A stretch of 32,803 nt of DNA from Alphaproteobacteria bacterium (lineage in GTDB: Bacteria > Pseudomonadota > Alphaproteobacteria > Rickettsiales > Deianiraeaceae), in contig JANYEN010000005.1 in assembly GCA_025363115.1 (NCBI GenBank), positions 1 through 32,803 of the forward strand, given 5' to 3'. Below are positions 1-7,889 of the stretch, piece after piece. How positions within the stretch are numbered: position 1 is the first letter of the stretch; each line of letters starts with the position of its first letter. The position numbers and the translations under genes were made by a program. Under the pieces are notes generated by a model. That model had not been told where the DNA came from. It saw only the letters and a list, made by a program, of their open reading frames with translations, and made no database searches.

Positions 1-212
1 CTTTAAACCAAATTGCTACTATTGTTGCTAAACTAGAAGGAGATGAATGCGAGCTAGAAGAAATGGCAAATTTATATGAAAAGGGAGTAGTGCTATTACA
101 ATTTTGCGAAGCTAAAATAAGCGACACCAAAATGAGAATTGAAAAAATTAATTCTGGAGAATTTTTTAATAAAACAGATGAAGATGTTTTTTTTGATAAT
201 AAAGAAGAATAG
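1..212 (+). CDS. xseB: Exodeoxyribonuclease VII small subunit, 3' part
   Basis: This is the C-terminal 69 residues of a short acidic helical protein, read in the frame beginning at base 3; the 5' end lies outside the window. The motif LEGDECELEEMANLYEKG followed by a second helix with LLQFCEAKI matches the XseB family pattern (LE-x-G-x-LEE-x(4)-YE-x-G, then FCE-x-K). XseB pairs with XseA to form exonuclease VII, which degrades single-stranded DNA to oligonucleotides in the cytoplasm. The stop codon at 210-212 is in the same frame as the following aroB and only 3 nt before its proposed start, so the two genes are probably translated from one message. Identification rests on the helical-pair motif and on size. 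Confidence 0.8.
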   Translation, partial: LNQIATIVAKLEGDECELEEMANLYEKGVVLLQFCEAKISDTKMRIEKINSGEFFNKTDEDVFFDNKEE

Positions 213-215
213 TTT

Positions 216-1346
216 ATAAAAAATATAATTCTAAATATCAATCTTGCTAAAGATAAATATAATGTTTTCGTAGGAGATGGCGAATTTGATGATAATATTA
301 TAAAGCTTTTTGCTTTAAAAAAAGTAATTTTTATTATTGATAAAAATGTTTTATCGTCAATATCTGACCAATATATTGAAAAAATTAGCAAATTAGCCAT
401 CGAATCTCATAAAATTATTAGCCCTTTTGATGGGGAACATAATAAAACATATGAAGCTTTTGAATACTTTTGCGAAGAAATGCTTAAATTTCATTTAAAT
501 CGAAAAAACACCATAGTAATTATAATAGGTGGCGGTGCTTTAGGAGATAGTGTTCATTTTGTAGGTGCTTCGTTATTGCGAGGTTTGGATGTTATAAGAA
601 TACCTACTACTTTGCTATCGATGGTAGATAGTAGTGTAGGAGGAAAAGTTGGAATAAATAGTCGTAAGTTAAAAAATATGATAGGGTCTTTTGCTCAACC
701 AAAAGCAGTATTTTGTGATGCTAATTTTTTATTAACTCTTACTAAAAAAGAGTTAATGTCTGGGTATGCCGAAGTTTTAAAGCATGCGCTCATTTTTGAC
801 AAAAATTTATTTGAAACGTTAGAAAAAAATATTGATATTTGGCAAAATGATTTAAGTAATAAATTAGACTGGTTGCATGAAATAATTGCAAAAAATATCC
901 AAATTAAATATCATTTTATCAAGGACGATGAATATGATTTATTAGGCTTAAGGGCTATTCTTAATTTTGGTCATACAGTTGGGCATGCGATAGAAAAAGC
1001 AGAAGGCTTAAATTATTCTCATGGTGAAGCTGTAGCTATGGGCATGTATGTGGAAGCTAAAATTGCCCAAGATTTAGGATTATTGCCTTTTGAAATTACC
1101 AATAGAATTAAAAATCATTTGCAAAAAACTAATCTTTGGAATTTAGAATTTTTAAAGGTTAATCCAGAATATTTAATTAGTTTGATGTCTAATGATAAAA
1201 AAGCTGAATCAGATAGCATAATTAAACTTAATGAATTTTATTGCAAAGAAACTTTGCCGATAGTTTGTTTAACTGATATAGGAGTGGCTCATTTAAACCC
1301 AAATGTAAAATTTGATATTATATTAAAATACTTAAATAATTTATAA
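216..1346 (+). CDS. aroB: 3-dehydroquinate synthase with a non-ATG start
   Basis: AroB converts DAHP to 3-dehydroquinate, the second step of the shikimate pathway, using NAD and a divalent metal. The glycine-rich NAD site GGGALGD is followed by PTTLLSMVDSSVGGKVGIN. The metal ligands fall in SGYAEVLKH (Glu), FGHTVGHAIE (His) and YSHGEAVAMGM (His). The first ATG is at 480 and would give only 288 aa, removing the first part of the NAD domain. The same frame is open from 213 and encodes family-like sequence (VFVGDGEFDD, then DGEHNKTYEAFEYF). No ATG, GTG or TTG occurs in 213-479; ATA at 216 or ATT at 228 are the candidates. ATA 216 places the VGDG glycine at residue 20, as in E. coli AroB, and gives 376 aa. 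SVHF replaces the usual LAGF/VAGF after GGGALGD. The function is well supported; the start is not. The 3' end overlaps tpiA by 6 nt, tail to tail. Confidence 0.88.
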   Translation: MKNIILNINLAKDKYNVFVGDGEFDDNIIKLFALKKVIFIIDKNVLSSISDQYIEKISKLAIESHKIISPFDGEHNKTYEAFEYFCEEMLKFHLNRKNTIVIIIGGGALGDSVHFVGASLLRGLDVIRIPTTLLSMVDSSVGGKVGINSRKLKNMIGSFAQPKAVFCDANFLLTLTKKELMSGYAEVLKHALIFDKNLFETLEKNIDIWQNDLSNKLDWLHEIIAKNIQIKYHFIKDDEYDLLGLRAILNFGHTVGHAIEKAEGLNYSHGEAVAMGMYVEAKIAQDLGLLPFEITNRIKNHLQKTNLWNLEFLKVNPEYLISLMSNDKKAESDSIIKLNEFYCKETLPIVCLTDIGVAHLNPNVKFDIILKYLNNL

Positions 1347-2066
1347 AATTTTTAACATTTCTTTTAAATTATGGGTGTCCATCGAGGCTTTTCCTACTAT
1401 AAATCCATCAAGTTTAGCGGAGTCAATAAAATGATTCGCATTTTGATTGGTAACTGATCCTCCATATATTATCGGGGTTTCTAAAAAATCTAAATTTTGT
1501 AAAAGTGCTTTAATGATATTTCTTTTATGTAAAATTTGCTCTGGGTCAGGAGTTACGCCCGTTCCAATTGCCCAAACTGGCTCATATGCTAATATAATTT
1601 TGTTACTAAATTTTTTATCGACGCCTTCTAAGCCGCTAATTATTTGCTCTATAACTATTTCATCCGAGGCATTGCTAATTTTGTCTTCTCCTACACAAAA
1701 AATAACTTTTAAATCATTTTCTATAGCATTAATTAAAGTTTTGGCTGCATAAATATTGTCAAAACTACCATTGTTGCGACATTCGCTATGTCCCAATATA
1801 ACATAATTTGCGCCACTATCTTTTAAAATTCTACCATTTATTTCTCCTGTTCTAGCGCCGTCTGGCAAATATGTCATATTTTGCCCTGCTATAAAAATGT
1901 TTGCATGAGTAATAAGATTTTTTACAAAATTAATATAAGGGTAGGGAGGTGCTATTATTAAATCTGTTTTTTCAAAGTTGTAATTATCTTGTAGGCCATT
2001 TATATAATTTTCGAATATCTTAAATGAACCGTTCATTTTCCAATTGGCAACAAGAATTCTATTCAT
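1341..2066 (-). CDS. tpiA: Triose-phosphate isomerase
   Basis: This cytoplasmic glycolytic/gluconeogenic enzyme interconverts dihydroxyacetone phosphate and glyceraldehyde 3-phosphate. The protein begins MNRILVANWKMNG with the catalytic Lys, carries the catalytic His in ILGHSECR and the catalytic Glu in LAYEPVWAIGTG, and has the phosphate-binding YGGSV near the end. At 241 aa it is of normal length. A TTG at 2075 would add three residues, but the ATG at 2066 fits the family N-terminus and forms a TAATG overlap with the stop codon of the upstream outer-membrane protein gene, implying translational coupling. Enolase is also in this window, so part of the lower glycolytic path is retained. Confidence 0.96.
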   Translation of the reverse strand: MNRILVANWKMNGSFKIFENYINGLQDNYNFEKTDLIIAPPYPYINFVKNLITHANIFIAGQNMTYLPDGARTGEINGRILKDSGANYVILGHSECRNNGSFDNIYAAKTLINAIENDLKVIFCVGEDKISNASDEIVIEQIISGLEGVDKKFSNKIILAYEPVWAIGTGVTPDPEQILHKRNIIKALLQNLDFLETPIIYGGSVTNQNANHFIDSAKLDGFIVGKASMDTHNLKEMLKIL

Positions 2067-3118
2067 TAAAAACAAAACATTATACCTGCTAAAATGCTAT
2101 GGCTACTAAAGGACGAATTGTAATTTATTCCCGTATTACTTGTAAGATTTTGTGCGGTAGCGAAATTATTATGCACACCAATAAAAGATGTATACAGATA
2201 TTCAACTCTAAGATGAATATTTCTATGAACTGCTAATTCCAAACCTACTCCAACTGGAAAATTAGCAGATAATTGGTTACCGCCACTTGAAATTACTGGA
2301 GCTCCATTGCCTTGAAGTTGACCTGCATTATTATAATTAGCCTGATAAACTCCTATTCCTGCAATAAAATAAGGTAAAAATCTTTCAAATAATAATGGAC
2401 CAATTTTTATATGAACACTAGGCCAGTTAAAAATGCTGGTTACAGGATTATTAATTTGGTAATAAGTTAATATAGTTTGAGAAGATGCATTAAATCTATC
2501 CGAGTCAGGTATAGTATATCCCATTCTAATTTCTGCTCCTACAACCATTTTTTTATCAAAAAATAAAGATGAATACCCTAGTGTTATAAGAGGTCCATGC
2601 TCTACGAGACCACCACTTTGAGTTCCAGTTGCATAGCTTATATTGGGTCCAAAAGTAGTATATGTGTGGGTAGCATTTAATACTGTAGCATTATACATCA
2701 GTCCCACAAAAAATCCCTCAAATCCGTCTGCAAGAGATGTTTTTATAGGAACTTCAACTATGGTCGCTTCTCTTTTTTCTATTTCAGGAGGAGCTTCTGC
2801 AACTTTTTTTTGTAAAGGAACGTAATAATGTCTAACAATAGTTTGATCGGCTGGAGAGTTATCTGTAGCAGAAGCTTTTGGCAAAGGAGAAAGATTGGCG
2901 ACTGGTTCCGCAGAAATTAATTTATGGGATTTTTTGACTTTATGCTTTGCTTTATGTGTTTTACCGTGGCTATCCACGCAAATTACTTTGACTTCATTGT
3001 GTTTTTTAGTTACTTTTGGAGATGTACCCTTAGGGCAAATTATATCTGTATATCCCCCATTAGCATGGGCATTGTAGCTAAAAACCAATATAAAAAAGCA
3101 AAAAAATTTCAAAAACAT
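2066..3118 (-). CDS. Outer-membrane beta-barrel protein
   Basis: This 350-aa protein has a Sec signal peptide (MFLKFFCFFILVFSYNAHA, cleavage likely after AHA). Residues of about 20-130 form a Lys/His/Pro-rich linker (GKTHKAKHKVKKSHK, then a stretch rich in Ala and Pro). The last 220 residues alternate hydrophobic and polar residues in barrel-strand style (for example HLRVEYLYTSFIGVH) and end in GIMFCF, with the C-terminal Phe typical of BamA-inserted proteins. It resembles the small porin/surface-antigen barrels (OmpA-, OmpW- and Msp4-like, about eight strands) common in Rickettsiales, but I cannot name a family. Its stop codon overlaps the tpiA start (TAATG), so a surface protein and a glycolytic enzyme share a message. 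The basic linker may contact the cell wall or LPS (inference). Confidence 0.72.
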   Translation of the reverse strand: MFLKFFCFFILVFSYNAHANGGYTDIICPKGTSPKVTKKHNEVKVICVDSHGKTHKAKHKVKKSHKLISAEPVANLSPLPKASATDNSPADQTIVRHYYVPLQKKVAEAPPEIEKREATIVEVPIKTSLADGFEGFFVGLMYNATVLNATHTYTTFGPNISYATGTQSGGLVEHGPLITLGYSSLFFDKKMVVGAEIRMGYTIPDSDRFNASSQTILTYYQINNPVTSIFNWPSVHIKIGPLLFERFLPYFIAGIGVYQANYNNAGQLQGNGAPVISSGGNQLSANFPVGVGLELAVHRNIHLRVEYLYTSFIGVHNNFATAQNLTSNTGINYNSSFSSHSILAGIMFCF

Positions 3119-3206
3119 ATTTTTAGATGGTCAATAACTAAACTTATAATAAATGCTAACATCATATTTTGAAAATAATAATAAGCAAGTTTTTATATAG
3201 CACGTC

Positions 3207-3229
3207 AAGTAAAATATATTAATTTACTT
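3207..3229. repeat. Short inverted repeat upstream of the barrel gene
   Basis: AAGTAAA (3207-3213) and TTTACTT (3223-3229) form a perfect 7-bp inverted repeat with a 9-nt AT loop. It lies in the 159-bp gap between the 3' end of cca and the 5' end of the barrel gene, both on the minus strand. It overlaps a minus-strand TTGACG (3203-3208) that could be a -35 box. It could act as an operator or as a weak terminator for cca; it is short and AT-rich, so chance is possible. Confidence 0.25.
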
Positions 3230-3277
3230 TAATACTTACTTGGATGTAAAAAGTTATTTGTAAGGAATATCGGTCAT

Positions 3278-4390
3278 CTAATAATTATTTAGCAATTTTA
3301 ATAAACTTTGTTTAGTGAGTAAATAGTTGCTTTCAACCCATAATTGTTTAGCTTTTTTTAAAATTATACCTATTTTTTTGCTTTCAGCTTTTATATCTGT
3401 GCCATTAATTGGCAAAATGGGAGCTTTAAAAGGAGAAATATAATTATTAATTTGTAAAACCTTAGAAAGATCATAATCTAAAGCCAATATTTTTAATTCG
3501 TTAGTTATATTCTTAGCTTCTATTGCGAACCAATTTTGCCAACAAAATTCAATAAATTTTCTCTCTTTTCTGGTTATATCAAGTTTATTTAAATTTATAT
3601 TTTTTCCAAATATAACTGTAATAATCTGAGCTTTATTAAGTTTTTCAAAATTATAATTATTGAAAATATTAGTTTTTTTTTCAAACCAATACTCAAACAA
3701 ATCAATTTCTTGCATTTTTATTAATATTTTTTTAGATTGCTTGGCAATGGCAATTAATTCTAAAGTAAAACGTTCTTTTGAAATTTTAGTTATATTTTTT
3801 GCCAATTTTTTGCAAGCTAATAAGCCGTTTGGCTCTAAATTCCCCCCAAATTTGCCTGAAAATCTAAAAAATCTCATTATTCTTAAGTAATCTTCTTTAA
3901 TTCTAATTTCGGGATCGCCAATAAATTTAACAGTATTATTTTTTAAATCTTGTAAACCTTCATGATAATCATATATATTGCCTTTATTATCAAGGTATAA
4001 AGCATTCATTGTAAAATCTCTTCGGTGGCTATCGGTTTCAAAATTTGCTTCAAAAATAACGTCTGCATGGCGACCATTTTGGTTTAAATCACTTCGTAAA
4101 GTAGTAATTTCGTAATTTAATTTAGTAATATTAGATAATACAGCTATTGAGCCAAATTTTTCACCTATACTAATAACCGTAAAATTGGTATTTTTAAAAA
4201 TATTTTTTATTTTTTCAGGTTTTGCGGTAGTTGCAAAATCTATATCTTTACTAACATACCCAAAAGCTAACAAATCTCTTACTGCCCCTCCTACAATTCT
4301 GATTTGCTCGTTTTGTGATTCAATTAAATTGATTATTTTTAAAACTTCGGGAGTCAAAATTTGCTCAATTTTTTTATTTATTAAATCCAT
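3278..4390 (-). CDS. cca: CCA tRNA nucleotidyltransferase / poly(A) polymerase family protein
   Basis: This 370-aa class II nucleotidyltransferase would add or repair the 3'-CCA of tRNAs. Visible motifs are the nucleotide-binding loop IRIVGGAVRD (residues about 31-40), the metal-binding DIDFATTA, the RRDFTMNALY motif that binds the incoming nucleotide, and the neck segment RIKEDYLRIMRFFRF. The C-terminal half is helical and less conserved, as in alphaproteobacterial CCA enzymes. The strand is shared with the upstream lipoprotein gene (gap 21 nt), so co-transcription is likely. The sequence alone does not separate CCA-adding from poly(A) polymerase activity, but the length, without the long basic tail of PcnB, favours CCA addition. 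Confidence 0.88.
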   Translation of the reverse strand: MDLINKKIEQILTPEVLKIINLIESQNEQIRIVGGAVRDLLAFGYVSKDIDFATTAKPEKIKNIFKNTNFTVISIGEKFGSIAVLSNITKLNYEITTLRSDLNQNGRHADVIFEANFETDSHRRDFTMNALYLDNKGNIYDYHEGLQDLKNNTVKFIGDPEIRIKEDYLRIMRFFRFSGKFGGNLEPNGLLACKKLAKNITKISKERFTLELIAIAKQSKKILIKMQEIDLFEYWFEKKTNIFNNYNFEKLNKAQIITVIFGKNINLNKLDITRKERKFIEFCWQNWFAIEAKNITNELKILALDYDLSKVLQINNYISPFKAPILPINGTDIKAESKKIGIILKKAKQLWVESNYLLTKQSLLKLLNNY

Positions 4391-4411
4391 TCTAACTATA
4401 TGCTATAATTG

Positions 4412-5446
4412 TTATTTTTTATGAGACTTATCATTTTTTGAAGACTCATTAAAGATTTTCTGAATATTTTCAGGATCAACTAAATTATTTTGATCAATTT
4501 TAATGTTTTTTTTGTTTAATTTTACTATAATTTTTTGCAATGAATTGCCGTTATAGTTTTTTAATGTAATATCTAATATGTCAAAAACTACCGCCTTTAT
4601 TATAGATTGATATGATTGTGGTAAAGTATAAATTTCAATAGGCTGGTCTTCTGAATATTCTAAATTCATTTTTGATAATGGAAATAAATACACTACATCA
4701 ATATCATTATAACCTGGCGATTTAAAGTTTTTAAAATTGATATTTTTATCAGGATCGAGTAAATTTCCAAAATTATCAATCTTGCCAAGTGGCAGTATAG
4801 CAATTGCCATAATATGACTTTTGCTTTGGTTAAAAACTGTATTTGTTTCATGATTTACAATGGTAGATAATTTTGAACTTAAAAAATTATCTCTTTTTAA
4901 ATTCCAATCAGTTTGTTCTTTGGCTTTTCTGATTGCATTATCTATTAAATCGTAATCATGAGTAAAATATTTATTTTCTATGATTTTGGCATTATTATAT
5001 ATTTGCGGAGTAAAATAATTGATTACTTTGCTGTCCTTTTTATTTTTCTGGTCCTCCAAATACTGTAATTCTAGTTTATATTTTTTATTATTATCTAATT
5101 GTATTTTAGAAGAATCAATAGGATTAAAAGCGCCTCCTAAATATAAATTTTCGTTATCACTATTTTTAGTTAAAGCAATATAAATTTCTTTAATTTTTCC
5201 ATTTTTATTTAATTTTACTGCATATGCAACTATTATTGTGCTAGCGGTAATTTGAGGATAAGGATAAACATGATAACATAGCCTCCCACCCTCTGTTTTA
5301 GCTTCGTTTTCTGTTTGGCAAAATGTTTTACCATCTAAAGGTATGTTTGTGTGTTTATTAATAATTTTTACTAATAAGCTTTCAGGTATAATAAAGTTGC
5401 AACTTGAAAGAATAAAAACTATTATAAATACTATATATTTTTTCAT
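4412..5446 (-). CDS. Predicted lipoprotein, unknown function
   Basis: I do not recognise this gene. I chose the ATG at 5446 because it gives a compact lipoprotein signal, MKKYIVFIIVFILSSC, with the lipobox LSSC and Cys16 as the lipidation site; a longer frame from 5488 adds a redundant hydrophobic stretch. The mature protein (about 329 aa) mixes strand-like sequence in the first half with charged helices in the second, and has a very lysine-rich tail (NESSKNDKSHKK). The residue after Cys is Asn rather than Asp, which by the E. coli sorting rule favours the outer membrane. It sits 21 nt upstream of cca on the same strand. Confidence 0.7.
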   Translation of the reverse strand: MKKYIVFIIVFILSSCNFIIPESLLVKIINKHTNIPLDGKTFCQTENEAKTEGGRLCYHVYPYPQITASTIIVAYAVKLNKNGKIKEIYIALTKNSDNENLYLGGAFNPIDSSKIQLDNNKKYKLELQYLEDQKNKKDSKVINYFTPQIYNNAKIIENKYFTHDYDLIDNAIRKAKEQTDWNLKRDNFLSSKLSTIVNHETNTVFNQSKSHIMAIAILPLGKIDNFGNLLDPDKNINFKNFKSPGYNDIDVVYLFPLSKMNLEYSEDQPIEIYTLPQSYQSIIKAVVFDILDITLKNYNGNSLQKIIVKLNKKNIKIDQNNLVDPENIQKIFNESSKNDKSHKK

Positions 5447-5586
5447 GCAATTACTTATAATTATTAAGCTAGTAAGACTAAACAACAATAATTTGGAAAT
5501 CCCTTAAAGGCAATATTTTTTATAAAAAGTTTGACATTAATAAGTAATCAATTTGCAACTTTATAGCCTAATTTAGCTTTTTAAAA

Positions 5587-6219
5587 ATGCCTATCACGTT
5601 AGCAAATAATATTGGTTATAATTCCGTTGAAAATAAAAAATATAAAAAAGCCACAAATACAAATTTAGCTCAAAAAATAACCTACTTAATAGCGCAAATG
5701 CAAAAAAGCTACGATTTTTCTACTCAAATTATTAATTCGTTATTTAATTCTGTCAATATGGTTGAAAATATTAACGAACAAGTTTGTTTATCGTTAGAAA
5801 AAATATTTTACGCTAAAAATAATGCTCTTAATGTTGGCACTGAATGTTTTGAGGAGCTTCAGAATATGGTATCTCAGGGGCAGTTTTCTCAAGAAAATAC
5901 TAATGTTGCTTTTTCTTTAGCAAATACAGCTCAAATTCAGGCTCAGGCAATCCAAAACTTTGCCAATGCTACTTTTGTTATAAGGCAAAGAATTTTAGAT
6001 ATAATTGAAAATAATCAACATCTTTCTGCTCAAAATATTTTTGCTTTTTCTTCACAGGCAGATAATTTAGCTTCTTCTGTACAATCTTTGGCAGAATCAG
6101 CTCAAAGTTATTATTATTCTATTCAAAATCACTCTGAAAAAATTCAAGAAAAGGTAAATCAAGCTTATAAAAGCATCAATGATGTTAGCAATGCTTTAGA
6201 GGTTAATCCAGAATTTTAA
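5587..6219 (+). CDS. Helical Gln/Asn/Ser-rich protein, unknown function
   Basis: I do not recognise this 210-aa protein. It has no signal peptide or membrane segment and looks helical throughout, with runs of Ala, Gln, Asn and Ser in heptad-like spacing (AQIQAQAIQNFANATF; ASSVQSLAESAQSYY). Composition and size recall phasin-type amphipathic helical proteins or coiled-coil scaffolds, but there is no diagnostic motif. The gene stands alone on the plus strand between two minus-strand operons, and its stop is only 6 bp from the end of the convergent permease gene, leaving no room for a terminator. A TTGACA lies at 5531-5536, but I see no well-placed -10 box. Confidence 0.6.
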   Translation: MPITLANNIGYNSVENKKYKKATNTNLAQKITYLIAQMQKSYDFSTQIINSLFNSVNMVENINEQVCLSLEKIFYAKNNALNVGTECFEELQNMVSQGQFSQENTNVAFSLANTAQIQAQAIQNFANATFVIRQRILDIIENNQHLSAQNIFAFSSQADNLASSVQSLAESAQSYYYSIQNHSEKIQEKVNQAYKSINDVSNALEVNPEF

Positions 6220-6225
6220 TTATAT

Positions 6226-6999
6226 TTATCCCAATCTATATATTATATTTTTAGAAAACCTATTACAGCTTATATAATAGACTAAAGAACATATAATAGC
6301 AAGTATAAGTAACGAAAGATTTTCTGTTATAGAAGGCAAAGTGTGTTTATAAAAAATAGTAGTAAAAGGAGAAATTAGAATGTAAAAAGGATTAATATGT
6401 TGTAATTGCCCCAATATGCCAGGAATTTTTTCAATAGGATAAACTACGGGAGTAAGCCACATGCCGATTGGTAAGCCAATTTCTATTAAATAACCAATAT
6501 CTTCAAAATAAGAAAAAATAACAGAAATAATAAAAGATATGCAAAAAAGAATATATATTAATATAACAATATATAATAATACTATTATAAGTTCCAATCC
6601 TAATTTTAAAGAGCCAATAAGAAAACCTGTAGTTAGAGGCAGAATAAGAGAAATCAAATATATATAAGTTGCTTTAGTTATATATACTAAGGTTAATTTA
6701 TTTAAGCTAAATTGCTTGTTCATCAATAAGTTTTTTTTATAAATAAAATTATATGGCGCTGTTGATAAAACATTGGAAATAAAACCCCAAGTAGCTAAAT
6801 TAATAGCAATAAAACCAAAAAATTCTCTTGGTGAAAGGTTGGCAATTTTAGACATTATTACTGCAAAAGTAAGGGTATTAATAAAAGGCTTCACTATAAC
6901 CCAAAGCGATCCTAGCATCGATCTTCCGTATTGGGCTTTTATACTGAACATAAACAAAATTTTTATGTCAACTATGTATTGTTTTAATAAAATAAACAT
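6226..6999 (-). CDS. ABC-2 type exporter permease, polysaccharide-export-like
   Basis: This 257-aa integral membrane protein has about six hydrophobic segments. The N-terminal cytoplasmic motif RDIK/AQYGRSMLGSLWVIVKP-type (here KAQYGRSMLGSLWVIVKP) and the later GMWLTPVVYPIEKIP and INPFYILISPF match the Wzm/KpsM/TagG permease family, which exports O-antigen, capsule or teichoic-acid polymers with a separate ATPase. No ATPase gene occurs in the window. The gene follows a lipoprotein gene with 2 nt between them, so the two are co-transcribed and probably act at the cell envelope together. Rickettsiales usually lack classical capsule loci, so the exported substrate is uncertain. Confidence 0.82.
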   Translation of the reverse strand: MFILLKQYIVDIKILFMFSIKAQYGRSMLGSLWVIVKPFINTLTFAVIMSKIANLSPREFFGFIAINLATWGFISNVLSTAPYNFIYKKNLLMNKQFSLNKLTLVYITKATYIYLISLILPLTTGFLIGSLKLGLELIIVLLYIVILIYILFCISFIISVIFSYFEDIGYLIEIGLPIGMWLTPVVYPIEKIPGILGQLQHINPFYILISPFTTIFYKHTLPSITENLSLLILAIICSLVYYISCNRFSKNIIYRLG

Positions 7000-7001
7000 T
7001 A

Positions 7002-7778
7002 TTATCTATACTTATCTAAAAATTGACCGATATCTTGTTTCATATAAATATTTTGACCTTCAGGGTTGTAATTGCCTGCATTGCCAAATACCGAGCCACT
7101 CCTTTTTAAAGGAGAAAAATTTTTATAGATAAATCCCGAATTGAGTTCATAGCCAACAGCAGGGCTAATGCTATCGTCGGGCATTTCTATGCTTTGAATT
7201 ACTCTATCGTTATTTCTTATAGTAATCTGACGAATTTGAACTCCGCATCTTTCATAATGATAAACTCCGCTATTATCGTTACAATAGGGGGCAATATGAG
7301 CATTTACAATTACTTCATCTCGACCATTATTTAAAAAACACCTAACTTGATCTGAATAATTAGATCGTATTAAAGGAGTAATACTTACTCCATTCATATT
7401 TCTATAAATTGGTCGCTCAGAATATTTATGAAATAAATCTATATTTTTAGAAAAAAATTCCGCTCTTTCTTTTAAAAAATGAAAAGCTTTTTGACTAGGC
7501 ATTCCTTCTAATATATCAATTTCTGATTGACATAAAGATTCTACAAAACTGTGATCTACACCAAAAATATTAGCACCGCTATCGCACACAACTTTAAAAG
7601 CGAACATTTTTCTTAATTGACAATCTTTGGGAATTGCGTATGGATTTAATTGTTTATTTTGTGAAGGGTTTTGGATAGTAGGAGCAGAAGATTGTGAGTT
7701 GGTTTTGTCAGAATAACTTGCGTCTGGCAAAGAGCAGCCTGACAACAAACAAGTTATTATTAATAATAATTTTAGCAT
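7002..7778 (-). CDS. Predicted lipoprotein upstream of the ABC-2 permease
   Basis: I do not recognise this 258-aa protein. It begins with a lipoprotein signal (MLKLLLIITCLLSGCS; lipobox LSGC, Cys15) followed by a Ser/Gln/Asn-rich linker to about residue 50. The mature domain contains several cysteines (for example DCQLRK, VVCDSG, ESLCQ, VRCFLNN, APYCND, ERCGVQ) that could form disulfides in the periplasm. The C-terminus is hydrophilic. It is the first gene of a two-gene unit with the permease (2-nt gap), which suggests a role in the same envelope process. The residue after Cys is Ser, compatible with outer-membrane sorting. Confidence 0.68.
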   Translation of the reverse strand: MLKLLLIITCLLSGCSLPDASYSDKTNSQSSAPTIQNPSQNKQLNPYAIPKDCQLRKMFAFKVVCDSGANIFGVDHSFVESLCQSEIDILEGMPSQKAFHFLKERAEFFSKNIDLFHKYSERPIYRNMNGVSITPLIRSNYSDQVRCFLNNGRDEVIVNAHIAPYCNDNSGVYHYERCGVQIRQITIRNNDRVIQSIEMPDDSISPAVGYELNSGFIYKNFSPLKRSGSVFGNAGNYNPEGQNIYMKQDIGQFLDKYR

Positions 7779-7889
7779 ATTTTTATGTATTTTACTATAT
7801 TAAAAGTCTATATTATTTCTTAAATTTCAATTACTTATTGACTTTTACTGGTTTATAAAAATAAATAATATTATATAATTTAATTATAA

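Noticed and set aside
1447-1752. 101-codon plus-strand ORF inside tpiA
   Set aside because: It is the antisense shadow of tpiA, whose catalytic motifs are intact.
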